A stretch of 64,000 nucleotides of DNA, taken from positions 1-64,000 of the forward strand of contig DATMRF010000108.1 in assembly GCA_035566435.1 (NCBI GenBank), in the 5' to 3' direction. Under the pieces are notes generated by a model. That model saw only the letters and a list, made by a program, of their open reading frames with translations, searched no databases and was not told the DNA's origin. The DNA is from DATMRF01 sp035566435 (GTDB lineage Bacteria; Verrucomicrobiota; Verrucomicrobiia; Limisphaerales; UBA8199). Positions 1 to 9,895 of the stretch are shown here, piece after piece (positions within the stretch are counted from its first letter, which is position 1; each line of letters begins with the position of its first letter). A program made the position numbers and the translations under genes.

Positions 1-361
1 TTTGCTGCTTGTAGCCGCTGCCAACAGGCGGCAGGCTCGTAGGTGAGGGCTTCGCAGGCTCTCATGGGTGTATCGCCTTTCGTTAAGGTTTGGGTTTTCA
101 TTTGTCTCTAAACCCCGATACACCCGCTCTCTACGCTTTTATACAACCACTCTTACGCCACCCGAGTTTGCCCGACCGGGCCAGCGCGATTGACTTGGCG
201 ACGGCGAAATGGCATAGTGACTGCAATCAAAGGCAAGGATTTGTACTGTTTCGAAGCCAAAGTTCGGCGTCTGACGGCCGGGAATGCAGGAGTTTCGTCC
301 GGGGTCGTTCTGTGGCACGGCAATGCCGGATGAAGAGAGACGTGGCTACGGAGATAAAATC
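1..361. other. 5' edge, no convincing gene
   Basis: The open frames here are short and overlap one another, and none resembles a known protein. The stretch probably holds the upstream region of the gene that begins at 362. I see no tRNA-like fold, no clear promoter and no strong terminator. Confidence 0.4.
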
Positions 362-1027
362 ATGAAAACGAACGGGGTGGCGAGGCTGGCTGCGTCTGCC
401 GGGGGGCGCACAGCACACATTTGCTTTCGGAGATTGTCAGCCATGGCGGTGGGGGTGCTCTGTGTGATTTACACGCAAAGGAGCATGCCAGCGTCCGCCG
501 GCGAAGCGCCCGCTCAGTCCGGACCTCAGAGCCCTACCAATGAGGCCCAAGCCGCGCTGGCGAGCCCAACGCCGGAACAGTGGCGCCGTCATCCGAGCTA
601 CCAGGTTTTGGACCACCGGGCTGCGCTGCCTTCGATGAAGGTCGCCGCCAAGGGCACGCTCGAGATTGGCGGCCAGACAAAGCTCGAACTGGAAGGGGCA
701 TCGCAAATGCCGGTCGACCAAAAGAAAGCGTTGGCTGCACAGTTTGAGCTTCCGGTGGCCGCGCTCGACAGATTTCTGCAACGCCTGGCCGCCCAGCAGG
801 GGATGGGGGCCGAGCAGGGTGCGAGACAGCTGCGCACGCTAGTCATCGACTACCGATTTCTGCGCGACAGGTGGACCCAATACCGACCGCCCTCCGGCCA
901 GGAGAAAACCAAGACAGAGGCGCTTCAGTGCCTGGAGGCAGGAGACCTGGATAAAGCCTGGGCGATGTTCATAGCCTTGCCAGCACCGGCAGCGCCAAGT
1001 CAGCTTCAAGCCACAAAGGCGCCGTAG
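362..1027 (+). CDS. hypothetical exported protein
   Basis: About 221 residues, not recognised. A basic N-terminus is followed by a hydrophobic stretch at about residues 27-40 (AMAVGVLCVIY), consistent with a long signal peptide or membrane anchor. An Ala/Pro/Gln-rich linker and a mostly helical, charged C-terminal half follow. The frame is open from 284, but the ATG at 362 gives the more usual signal-like start. The gene ends 72 bp before a convergent zinc-ribbon gene. No catalytic motif is visible, so export is an inference from the hydrophobic segment only. Confidence 0.55.
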   Translation: MKTNGVARLAASAGGRTAHICFRRLSAMAVGVLCVIYTQRSMPASAGEAPAQSGPQSPTNEAQAALASPTPEQWRRHPSYQVLDHRAALPSMKVAAKGTLEIGGQTKLELEGASQMPVDQKKALAAQFELPVAALDRFLQRLAAQQGMGAEQGARQLRTLVIDYRFLRDRWTQYRPPSGQEKTKTEALQCLEAGDLDKAWAMFIALPAPAAPSQLQATKAP

Positions 1028-1099
1028 GCAGGCTGTCGGGATTGCCGAGCTGCGCGAATCGCGGCAGCGGGCCCCTGGCGGAACGGCATGAAACGCCGA

Positions 1100-1411
1100 T
1101 CAGCGGCGCGCGGAACGGTGTGGAGCGCGTTTGCGGCAGCGCCCGCACAGAAAGACCCGGCCGTCAAAGAAAACCTCGGAAGCGGCTTCCACCCGGCCGC
1201 AGCGGTCACAAGATTCGTGGACCTCGCGGGGATCTACGGGCACGGCTTGCAGCGCCAGGCCAGACGCCTTGGCAATGACCCTGAGCTGCTCGGCGATTTG
1301 GTCATCAGAAAAGTCCAGCACCATCGCCTTGGTGTAGTCTTCGGAGAAACTCCAGGCCTTTGGATCACGAGCCAAATACTGGCCGTCGCTGTTCTGGATG
1401 CGAACCATCAT
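1100..1411 (-). CDS. small zinc-ribbon protein
   Basis: About 103 residues. The C-terminal third carries two Cys pairs, CDRC and CGRC (about C68/C71 and C89/C92), spaced like a treble-clef or rubredoxin-type zinc ribbon. The N-terminal part is mixed alpha/beta without a recognised motif. The frame extends to a TTG at 1450, but the tandem ATG codons at 1411 and 1408 are the better start. It is convergent with the preceding exported protein. Zinc binding is a family-level inference; the function is unknown. Confidence 0.6.
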   Translation of the reverse strand: MMVRIQNSDGQYLARDPKAWSFSEDYTKAMVLDFSDDQIAEQLRVIAKASGLALQAVPVDPREVHESCDRCGRVEAASEVFFDGRVFLCGRCRKRAPHRSARR

Positions 1412-1521
1412 ATCGCGAGCATGCTTGGCAGGTAGTTTAACCGGAGGCAAGGCTTTGCGTTAATCCGGTTTTTACGGACGAGGGCCTCGGTAAAGGCACG
1501 GAGGGCTCGGGACGGAGTGGC

Positions 1522-1543
1522 GGCGCGCTGGGGACAGCGCGCC
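1522..1543. repeat. short palindrome, family A (stem 9, loop 4)
   Basis: GGCGCGCTG, loop GGGA, then CAGCGCGCC: a perfect 9-bp stem followed by CTACC. Copies with the same design occur at 6773-6794 (opposite orientation) and 40711-40731. An imperfect copy lies at 6891-6919. It sits in a gene gap and could act as a bidirectional terminator or be a REP-like dispersed repeat. Confidence 0.8.
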
Positions 1544-1600
1544 CTACCAGCCCAGTCGCGTGGGTACGTTTCCTCTCGTGGATTGAAGTCCACGGCTAGC

Positions 1601-1677
1601 GGGGCGGGGACGGCCACGTCCCCGAAACCTTGTGAACGCGGCTAAGAATCTGCCGGGGACGTGGCCGTCCCCGCCCC
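1601..1677. repeat. paired inverted palindromes, family B
   Basis: A 24-bp unit at 1601-1624 (GGGGCGGGGACGG and onward to CCCCG) is followed 29 bp later by its exact reverse complement at 1654-1677. Each unit also has an internal GGGGACG/CGTCCCC stem around the loop GCCA or TGGC, so the locus can form one long or two short hairpins. The same paired arrangement recurs at 22041-22116 and 30537-30608, and single units occur at 7829-7853 and 61478-61501. Confidence 0.85.
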
Positions 1678-1831
1678 GATCCGACCATCGTTGCGGCGCT
1701 ACGCGGCTAAGGCCACTGTCGGGTTTCGAGGAAATCTGTCCCACACGCGCGGTTGAAGGGCTGCGGTTGAAAGGCTTGACTGCGTGAGGTGGGCGTGGAT
1801 GATTTACGCTTCCTTCACCGCAATTTTGAAC

Positions 1832-2758
1832 ATGAAGATAACGAAAGTATTTGGTTGGTTGGTTTGGGCGGTGGCGTTGATGGTCGCCGGCGAGCCGGAG
1901 GTTCTGGCATCGACTCAAAAACCGGCCGCGTCCAATGGCGCTCCCGCAACCCGGACTCACGGTGGGACGATCGCGCGCAACCCTTACCTGGGCGCGATTG
2001 TGGTCGATGCGTCCACCGGCCGGGTCTTGTTCGAAGACCGCGCGGATGTGCGCGGCTACCCGGCCAGCACGCAAAAGTTAATGGACCTGCTGATCATCCT
2101 CGACAAAATCAAGCAGGGCCAGTTGTCGTTGCAAGACCAGGTCCCGGTCAGCGCCAAGGCGTCCAAAACGGGAGGGTCACAAGTGTGGCTGGCGGAAAAG
2201 GAGTCGTTCTCGCTGGAGGAGATGCTCTATGCGTTGATGGTGCAGTCGGCCAATGACGCCGCAGTGGCGCTGGCGGAAAAGGTGGCGGGGAGCACGGACG
2301 CCTTTGTGGAGCTGATGAATCAGCAGGCGAAGGAGTTGGGCATGAGAAACACGGTCTTTCATTCCGTGCACGGGTTGCCGCCGGGCCGCGGTCAGGAGCA
2401 CGATGTGACGACGGCCCGGGACTTCGCGGTGCTTTGCCGAGAGCTAATTCAAAGGCACCCGGAGACTTTGCAATACACCTCGACGCGGGAGCGGACTTTC
2501 CGGCCTAATCAAGGCAAGAAAACGGTAATGATGCGGACGCATAACCATTTGCTGGGGCATGTGGAGGGCTGTGACGGACTCAAAACCGGCTATTTTGGCC
2601 AGGCGGGATTTTCGATCGCGGTGACGGCCGCGCGGCATGGACAGCGGGTGATCGTGGTAGTGCTGGACAGCCCGGACCTCAAGACGCGCGATTCGCACGC
2701 GGCGGAATTGGTGGAGAAGGGGTTTGCGGCGCTGGCGTCGGGAGCAATCAAGCGGTAA
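1832..2758 (+). CDS. D-alanyl-D-alanine carboxypeptidase (peptidase S11)
   Basis: About 308 residues. A penicillin-binding serine carboxypeptidase that trims the terminal D-Ala from peptidoglycan stem peptides in the periplasm. All three active-site motifs are visible: S79-T-Q-K82, S139-A-N141 and K251-T-G. A hydrophobic segment at residues 7-19 is the signal peptide. The frame opens at a GTG at 1784, but the ATG at 1832 places the signal peptide at the N-terminus. The protein stops soon after the catalytic domain, without the C-terminal beta domain and amphipathic anchor of PBP5-type enzymes, so it is a short form. The next gene begins 45 bp downstream in the same direction. Confidence 0.93.
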   Translation: MKITKVFGWLVWAVALMVAGEPEVLASTQKPAASNGAPATRTHGGTIARNPYLGAIVVDASTGRVLFEDRADVRGYPASTQKLMDLLIILDKIKQGQLSLQDQVPVSAKASKTGGSQVWLAEKESFSLEEMLYALMVQSANDAAVALAEKVAGSTDAFVELMNQQAKELGMRNTVFHSVHGLPPGRGQEHDVTTARDFAVLCRELIQRHPETLQYTSTRERTFRPNQGKKTVMMRTHNHLLGHVEGCDGLKTGYFGQAGFSIAVTAARHGQRVIVVVLDSPDLKTRDSHAAELVEKGFAALASGAIKR

Positions 2759-2803
2759 GGTGATTGAGTTTGAAGGGTGGGTCTGAAAGAGTGGGGAGCC
2801 TCG

Positions 2804-5632
2804 ATGGACCGCATCAGCAAGCCGTGGCGCGCGACTCTCATTGCGGCGCTGCTGGGCGCCGTGACGTTGGCCGCGTTTTACCCGGTTCTTCACAATGATT
2901 TTATCCGGTACGACGACCGGGAGTATGTCACGGCCAATCCGCACGTCCTGAACGGGCTGAGCTGGGACGGGGTGAGGTGGGCATTTACAACCGGTCACGG
3001 CGGGAACTGGCACCCGGCAACCTGGCTTTCGCACATGCTGGATGTGCAACTGTTCGGGGTGCGAGCGGGATGGCACCATTGCAGCGGCCTCCTGTTGCAT
3101 ATCACCAATGCTATCCTGCTGTTTCTGCTCCTTCGGAAGCTCACCGGGGCGGAGTGGCGCGGTGCTTTCGTCGCGGGCTTCTTCGCGCTGCACCCTCTGC
3201 ACGTGGAATCGGTGGCGTGGGCGGCGGAGCGGAAGGATGTGCTCAGCGGGTTTTTCTTTCTCTTAACGTTGTGGGCGTACGCGAAATACACTGAGAAGGC
3301 TCAAGACTCAGGCCCCGAGTTCCAAGTCGTGGATCGAGGGCAAGAGGCAGCAGACGGAGCACGGAGGACGCACGACAAAGGATCGGAAACCTCTGCGTCG
3401 CCCACCACAACGGACGCATCGTTTGGTTCAACACGGAACACGCAACACGCAACACGTTATTATCTTTGGGCACTGGTCCTGTTCGCCCTCGGCCTGATGA
3501 GCAAGCCGATGTTGGTGACGGTTCCATTTATCCTATTACTGTTGGATTTCTGGCCCCTTAAACGGGTGGGCTGGCCGGGTCAGGCTTTCGGTTCGAATTG
3601 GCTTCGACTGTTGCGAGAGAAGAGCCCGTTTTTTGGGCTGACCCTCATTTCGAGCGTGATCACCTACGCGGTGCAGGGCAGGGGACATGCGGTGACGATT
3701 ACCCTGCCGCTCACGGTGCGAGCGGGTAATGCGGTCGTTTCTTACTGGAAATACCTGGCCAAGACGGTTTGGCCGACGGAACTGGCGATCTTTTATCCGC
3801 ATCCGGCGACGCGTTATCCGGTATCGGAGTTATGGCCAGGATGGCTGCTGGTGGTGGCGGCACTGGCGTTCGTGGCGGTGACAGCGTTCGCGATTTTTCG
3901 GAGGGGGCGAGCGCCGTGGTTGGTCACGGGCTGGCTGTGGTACGTGGGGATGTTGGTGCCAGTCAGCGGGCTTGTGCAGGTTGGGCTGCAAGCGATGGCC
4001 GACCGTTACACCTACCTTCCATTGATTGGGATTTTTGTCTGCGTGGTTTGGGGTGCGACGGAGTTATGGGCGAATCGGCGCTGGGCAACCCAGACGCTTG
4101 CCGCGGCGGGCTTACTGGCGTTGGCAACGTGCGCCGGCACCACGCATGGGCAGGTGAAGTATTGGCACAACAATCTAACAGTTTTTGAGCATGCGCTAGC
4201 TGTGAATCCGAATAATGCGGTAGCGCATTGTCATGTGGGCATCGAGCTGGGCGAACAACGGAAGTACGAGTTGGCGGTGGAGCATTTTAATGCTGCGTTG
4301 AAGGCCGACCCGAACTGCGCCGAGGCGTATTACGGGCTGGGATTTACGTTGGAGAACCTGGGAAAGCTTCCAGACGCCGTGGAACAGTACCGAAACGCGT
4401 TGCGGGCCAGGCCATGGTATGAGCCGGCCCACAGCCGGCTGGGGACCGTGCTGTGGTCGCTCGGGCAGCGCGAGCAGGCCCTGGGCGAATACGAGGCCGC
4501 TTTGCGGCTGAACGCGGACGATTTGGAGGTGCAATACCGCCTGGGGACGGGGCTGCTGGACCTGGGGGAGTTGGCGCGGGCGGTGCCGCATCTCGAATAC
4601 GTGGCGCGGGTGAGTCCTGACTTTGGCGATGTGCTCAACCGCCTGACCGAAGCGCTGCTCAGGCTAGGGAGGCAGGGCGAGGCGGAGGGACGGTTGAGCG
4701 AGCTGGCCGGGCGTTTCCCGAGGAACCCGGCAGTGCGAATCAACCTTGGCGCGGTGTTGTGGCAACGCGGCAAGGCTGAGCAGGCGATAGCGCAATACGG
4801 GGAAGCGCTGCGTCTCGACCCGGCAAACCCCGTGGCGCACTACAACCTGGGCACAGCCGTGTCAATGCTCGGCGGGTTGGCGGAGGCGGCGGCGGAATTC
4901 GAGGAAGCCATCCGGTTGAGCCCGGATTACCTGCCGGCGCGGATTAGCCTGGGGGAGGTGCTGGCCGGGCAAGGCAAGATGGAGGAGGCGGTAAAAGAAT
5001 TTCGGGAAGCGGTGCGGGTCTCTCCGACCAATGCCAGTCTGGTTCTGAATCTCGGCAATGCGCTGCTTATGGCCGGTCACACGAACGAAGCCGCGCCGAG
5101 CCTTGCCGAGGCCCTCCGGCTGCAGCCGGACCTTCCCGAGAAACTGGCCCAGGCGGCGAGGGCCCTCGCCGCACAAGGACGCGCCCCGGCTGCCATTGCG
5201 AGGCTGGCCACGGCGTTGAACCTCAAGCCGGATGCCCAATTGTACTTTGAGCTGGCCGGGCTACAGATGAACCAAGGCAATGCCAAAGAAGCGGTGATTA
5301 GCTATGAACAGGCGCTAAAGCTCAAGCCGGACTGGACGGCGGCGCTCAATCAACTCGCGTGGGTGCTGGCGACCGACCAGCGGGCGGAGGTGCGGAACGG
5401 CGGGGAAGCGGTGCGCCTGGCGGAACGCGCGTCCGAGTTGGACGGAGGGAAAGATCTTCGACTGCTGGTCACGTTGGCCGCGGCGTACGCCGAAGCTGGA
5501 AGATTTGAGCAGGCGGTCGCAACTGCCGAGAAGGCCCGAGATTTGGCAACGGCGGCGGGGCAGACAGAGGTGGTGGAATTGAGCAAGGCAGGGTTGGAGA
5601 TGTACCAGAAGAAGTTACCGTACCGGCAGTGA
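2804..5632 (+). CDS. TMTC-like multi-pass membrane protein with C-terminal TPR array
   Basis: About 942 residues. The N-terminal ~420 residues form a polytopic membrane domain with a YDDREYV motif near the start of the first outside loop and an HPLHVESVAWAAERKD motif, as in bacterial relatives of TMTC/GT-C O-mannosyltransferases. Roughly 12 TPR units fill the rest. This architecture suggests a glycosyltransferase-like or assembly role at the inner membrane; the activity is inferred. The start is the ATG at 2804, preceded by GGGGAG. An odd hydrophilic segment of about 55 residues (about 165-220) lies between two membrane helices and is encoded by a degenerate 7-nt repeat (3350-3456), which looks like an in-frame insertion. 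Confidence 0.85.
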   Translation: MDRISKPWRATLIAALLGAVTLAAFYPVLHNDFIRYDDREYVTANPHVLNGLSWDGVRWAFTTGHGGNWHPATWLSHMLDVQLFGVRAGWHHCSGLLLHITNAILLFLLLRKLTGAEWRGAFVAGFFALHPLHVESVAWAAERKDVLSGFFFLLTLWAYAKYTEKAQDSGPEFQVVDRGQEAADGARRTHDKGSETSASPTTTDASFGSTRNTQHATRYYLWALVLFALGLMSKPMLVTVPFILLLLDFWPLKRVGWPGQAFGSNWLRLLREKSPFFGLTLISSVITYAVQGRGHAVTITLPLTVRAGNAVVSYWKYLAKTVWPTELAIFYPHPATRYPVSELWPGWLLVVAALAFVAVTAFAIFRRGRAPWLVTGWLWYVGMLVPVSGLVQVGLQAMADRYTYLPLIGIFVCVVWGATELWANRRWATQTLAAAGLLALATCAGTTHGQVKYWHNNLTVFEHALAVNPNNAVAHCHVGIELGEQRKYELAVEHFNAALKADPNCAEAYYGLGFTLENLGKLPDAVEQYRNALRARPWYEPAHSRLGTVLWSLGQREQALGEYEAALRLNADDLEVQYRLGTGLLDLGELARAVPHLEYVARVSPDFGDVLNRLTEALLRLGRQGEAEGRLSELAGRFPRNPAVRINLGAVLWQRGKAEQAIAQYGEALRLDPANPVAHYNLGTAVSMLGGLAEAAAEFEEAIRLSPDYLPARISLGEVLAGQGKMEEAVKEFREAVRVSPTNASLVLNLGNALLMAGHTNEAAPSLAEALRLQPDLPEKLAQAARALAAQGRAPAAIARLATALNLKPDAQLYFELAGLQMNQGNAKEAVISYEQALKLKPDWTAALNQLAWVLATDQRAEVRNGGEAVRLAERASELDGGKDLRLLVTLAAAYAEAGRFEQAVATAEKARDLATAAGQTEVVELSKAGLEMYQKKLPYRQ
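3350..3456 (+). repeat. degenerate heptanucleotide array inside a coding region
   Basis: Units GCAGACG, GAGCACG, GAGGACG, CACGACA and AAGGATC follow one another from 3350. Four clean units, CAACACG, GAACACG, CAACACG and CAACACG, occupy 3429-3456. The consensus is NNNNACG with a period of 7. Because 7 is not a multiple of 3, gain or loss of one unit would shift the frame of the TPR membrane protein that contains it. Confidence 0.8.
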
Positions 5633-5774
5633 GGAGGGCGAGGGGCGGCTATGGAGAGTTGGGGTGGTGGAAGGCAGGTTTGGGTGCGTCGTGACCGAAT
5701 AGACACGGCTGAAGATCGATTACTATTAGCAGGACGACGACGGTTGGGATTGCGCGGACCGCCGAGGGGTTGAG

Positions 5775-6722
5775 TCAGGCAAATCGGTGACCCAAGGAGA
5801 GAGGATGGCCGGCGAGGAATTGCTGAGCGGTTAAGCGACGTCCACCTTCGCGCTGGAGTGAAAGAAGTCGTAGAGCCTGACGGCCGCACCCAACCACGAT
5901 GCCGGTTTTGTCAGCCAGCAGAATCTCTCCCGGAACGCTGGCAACATCCACCACTTCAGCCTCCCAGATCTTTAGCAAATGCGGATGAGTCGGCGCGGGC
6001 AGGAAGGTAAATGCGCCGGGCCAGGGGACCAAGCCGCGAACCCTGCTCCAGATTGCGCGAGCCGGTTGCGCCCAATCGAGACGGCCATCTTCTTTTTTGA
6101 TCTTGGGTGCGAAAGTGATCCCGACGGAGGGTTGAGGACGGGGCCGGATGTTGCCAGCGACGTAATCGGGGATTGTTCGCAGCAGCAGGGCGGCTCCCAT
6201 TTCAGCGAGCCGGTCGTGCAGGGTGATGGCGTCGTCCTCCGGTCGGACGGGCGTTTTTTCCTGGGTTAGAATGTCCCCGGTATCGAGGCCGACATCCATT
6301 TTCATGATGGTGACACCGGTTTCCCGGTCGTCGTTGAGGATAGCCCATTGGATGGGCGCTGCGCCACGGTAACTGGGCAACAGCGATGTGTGCACGTTGA
6401 TACAACCGAAGCGGGGCAGGTCCAGGATGCTCTTGGGGAGGATTTGGCCAAAAGCGGCGACAACGACAAGGTCGGGCTGGAGTGCTTGGAGCTGGGAGAT
6501 GAACAACTCGTTGCGAGCCCGCTCCGGTTGCAGGACCGGAATGTGGGCCGCCAGGGCGAGTTGCTTAACGGGAGAAGGGTGCAGCTTCAGGTCGCGTCCC
6601 TTCGGGCGGTCAGGCTGCGTAACGACCCCGGCTATCTGAACCTCGGGAGCAGCCATGAGGGCGCGCAGGCTGGTAGAAGCCAGCTCGGGGGTGCCCATGA
6701 AGACGATTCGCAGCGGAGTCAT
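5775..6722 (-). CDS. fmt: methionyl-tRNA formyltransferase
   Basis: About 315 residues, the usual size for Fmt. It transfers a formyl group from 10-formyl-THF to initiator Met-tRNA in the cytoplasm. The catalytic set is present: N109 and H111 in NVHTSLLPSYRGAAPIQ and D147 in MDVGLDTGD. The C-terminal OB-fold domain is complete. The frame stays open upstream to 6866, but that part is low-complexity and contains a palindromic repeat, so the ATG at 6722 (MTPLRIVFMGTPE) is the start. It follows the zinc-ribbon and adk genes on the same strand, with a gap of about 190 bp full of repeats. Confidence 0.97.
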   Translation of the reverse strand: MTPLRIVFMGTPELASTSLRALMAAPEVQIAGVVTQPDRPKGRDLKLHPSPVKQLALAAHIPVLQPERARNELFISQLQALQPDLVVVAAFGQILPKSILDLPRFGCINVHTSLLPSYRGAAPIQWAILNDDRETGVTIMKMDVGLDTGDILTQEKTPVRPEDDAITLHDRLAEMGAALLLRTIPDYVAGNIRPRPQPSVGITFAPKIKKEDGRLDWAQPARAIWSRVRGLVPWPGAFTFLPAPTHPHLLKIWEAEVVDVASVPGEILLADKTGIVVGCGRQALRLLSLQREGGRRLTAQQFLAGHPLSLGHRFA

Positions 6723-6772
6723 CCGGCACAGGATCGGAAAAAGAGGGAAACAGCCAAGCCCAAAGAAGGTAG

Positions 6773-6794
6773 GGCGCGCTGGCCACAGCGCGCC
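6773..6794. repeat. short palindrome, family A
   Basis: GGCGCGCTG, loop GCCA, CAGCGCGCC: the same 9-bp stem as at 1522-1543, here with the flank GGTA on the left, which is the inverted orientation. It lies upstream of fmt. The GCCA loop is shared with family B palindromes. Confidence 0.8.
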
Positions 6795-6890
6795 GGGCGA
6801 CGAGGGCCGCCTTGGACGGGCTTGGAAGAGCGGTCGATTGTGGGAGCGACGGCGGTTCGAGGACAAACCGCGCTACCATCGGAAGTGTGA

Positions 6891-6919
6891 GGTAGGCGCT
6901 GGGACAGCGCGGCTTTACC
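6891..6919. repeat. imperfect family A palindrome at a gene end
   Basis: GGTAGGCGCTG, GGA, CAGCGCGGCTTTACC: an imperfect inverted repeat that overlaps the last codons of the minus-strand zinc-ribbon gene (which ends at 6915). The position fits a transcription terminator or a dispersed repeat inserted at the gene's end. Confidence 0.6.
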
Positions 6920-7148
6920 GCAGCAACTTCCGGCCGGGGCGCGGAGGCCGGGGGCGGGGCGTGGCCGGGGCGACAGCGGGGCCGGTCACGGTGCGTTTGC
7001 CGAGCGAGGTGGCACATTGGGCGCAAAGGAATTCGTGCAACTCACCCGAGGGCAGCACCAGCAGCAGCCGTTCGCGCACGGGTTGTGATTTACCGCATTT
7101 GGGGCAGTAGAGCTCGCTGGCTGTAAATGCTCCAAATTGTTGGGTCAT
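6915..7148 (-). CDS. small zinc-ribbon protein
   Basis: 77 residues. Two Cys pairs, C15-P-K-C18 and C42-A-Q-C45, make a compact zinc ribbon. The C-terminus is a Pro/Arg-rich basic tail (PRPRPPRPGRK) that could contact nucleic acid. It starts 15 bp after the adk stop codon on the same strand, so it is probably cotranscribed with adk. The function is unknown. The basic tail together with a zinc ribbon next to translation genes hints at an RNA-associated role, which is only an inference. Confidence 0.7.
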   Translation of the reverse strand: MTQQFGAFTASELYCPKCGKSQPVRERLLLVLPSGELHEFLCAQCATSLGKRTVTGPAVAPATPRPRPPRPGRKLLR

Positions 7149-7163
7149 GGTTTGATCGCTGGT

Positions 7164-7745
7164 TTAAAGCTTCACGACGTGGCCCAGGATATCAAATAAT
7201 ACTTTGACAGGCGCCTGGTCCGCATTGATCTCATGCACGCGCGCCGGGTCGTAAAAATCGAGCACCGGTTTGCTTTCGCGTTCGTACGTTTCGAGGCGAT
7301 TGCGGATGACTTCGAGGTTCGCGTCGTCGAGCCGGTTTTCCTTGAGGGCCCGGCGCTGGAGGCGTTCGACCAGGGCGTCGAACTGCGAGCAGCGCAGGTT
7401 GAAGACGGCGACGACATTCAGCGTCTCCTTCAGGAGCTCTGCCTGGCGCGTGCTGCGAGGGATGCCATCCAACACCAAAGTGTCCTCGCCGGGATGAAAG
7501 TGCCCGGATTTGATGCTCGTTTCGATGAAATGGTGCCAGAGTTCGACCGTGGGACCATCGGGCACCAGCTCGCCCCGACTGGAATACTTGAGGAAAACCT
7601 GGCCGACCGAGCTGTCGGTTTTCAGGCTGCGAAAGACGTCGCCGCAGGCGCAATGGAAGAAATTGGGGATGGCCCCGAGGATCTTCCCCTGAGTCCCTTT
7701 CCCGGCGCCCGGAGCGCCAAACAAGAGGATGGTGCGGTAGGTCAT
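7164..7745 (-). CDS. adk: adenylate kinase (short form)
   Basis: 193 residues. Interconverts AMP + ATP and 2 ADP, or a related NMP. The P-loop GAPGAGKGTQG (residues 10-20), the NMP-binding CGDVFRSL segment and the DGIPRSTRQAE motif are present. The LID region is short and lacks the four-Cys zinc site, as in short adenylate kinases, and DGIPR replaces the usual DGFPR. The ATG at 7745 fits the canonical N-terminus. First gene of a minus-strand group adk / zinc ribbon / fmt. Confidence 0.9.
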   Translation of the reverse strand: MTYRTILLFGAPGAGKGTQGKILGAIPNFFHCACGDVFRSLKTDSSVGQVFLKYSSRGELVPDGPTVELWHHFIETSIKSGHFHPGEDTLVLDGIPRSTRQAELLKETLNVVAVFNLRCSQFDALVERLQRRALKENRLDDANLEVIRNRLETYERESKPVLDFYDPARVHEINADQAPVKVLFDILGHVVKL

Positions 7746-7828
7746 GTGCGGAGCAGTATGGCGGGTTGCAAGCAGAAGGTCAAAGCTTGAACGGCGTCTG
7801 AGCCAACGGTGGATCGACGTCCTGGCTT

Positions 7829-7853
7829 CGGGGACGTGGCCGTCCTCGCCCCG
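7829..7853. repeat. palindrome, family B (single unit)
   Basis: CGGGGACGTGGCCGTCCTCGC followed by CCCG; the GGGGACG arm pairs with CGTCC(T)C around TGGC. The T variant in the right arm is shared with the copy at 22093-22116. Confidence 0.8.
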
Positions 7854-8043
7854 TCTGCGGCAAATTTCCTTTGCTTCCGGCTAAAAGGCCGTATGTTCTA
7901 GCCGCATCAAAGTCACTGATATTGAGTGACAAGGGCAGACCGGGAACGGAACGCAGAGCGAGGCTCTGGTTCATGTGTGGCTAACCCCTCATCTTGCGGA
8001 GCGATGCTTCGCTGCGTTGGTGGGAGAGGCTGCTCATTTCCTT

Positions 8044-8060
8044 GCAGAGCGGCGCTCTGC
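8044..8060. repeat. hairpin in lepA leader
   Basis: GCAGAGC, loop GGC, GCTCTGC: a perfect 7-bp stem 32 bp before the lepA start codon. It could be a leader structure or a dispersed palindrome. There is no evidence for regulation beyond its position. Confidence 0.5.
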
Positions 8061-8091
8061 GCTTCGGTGGCCTGAAACAAGCTTTTTAGAG

Positions 8092-9882
<1,791 letters not shown>

Positions 9883-9895
9883 GCCCCCAATAAGT

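Larger units (their letters stand above)
1412..1831. other. intergenic region with two palindromic repeat types
   Basis: This gap between divergent genes holds a perfect hairpin (1522-1543) and a pair of inverted palindromes (1601-1677), annotated separately. Promoters for both flanking genes must lie here, but I cannot point to convincing -35/-10 boxes. A short open frame across it (1408-1617, minus) is produced by the repeats and is not called. Confidence 0.6.
7746..8091. other. divergent intergenic region, adk / lepA
   Basis: It holds one family B palindrome (7829-7853), then an AGCGA/TCGCT hairpin near 8003 and a perfect 7-bp hairpin at 8044-8060 in the leader of lepA. No coding signal is visible. 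Promoters for adk and lepA should be here but are not recognisable by eye. Confidence 0.5.

Noticed and set aside
1408..1617. A 69-codon protein on the minus strand
   Set aside because: Its start and first codons are the family B palindrome, and the rest is repeat-derived; no protein-like pattern.
2444..3202. A 252-codon minus-strand frame between the carboxypeptidase and TPR genes
   Set aside because: It overlaps both real genes on the other strand, and its product is Arg/His/Pro-rich without any family resemblance.
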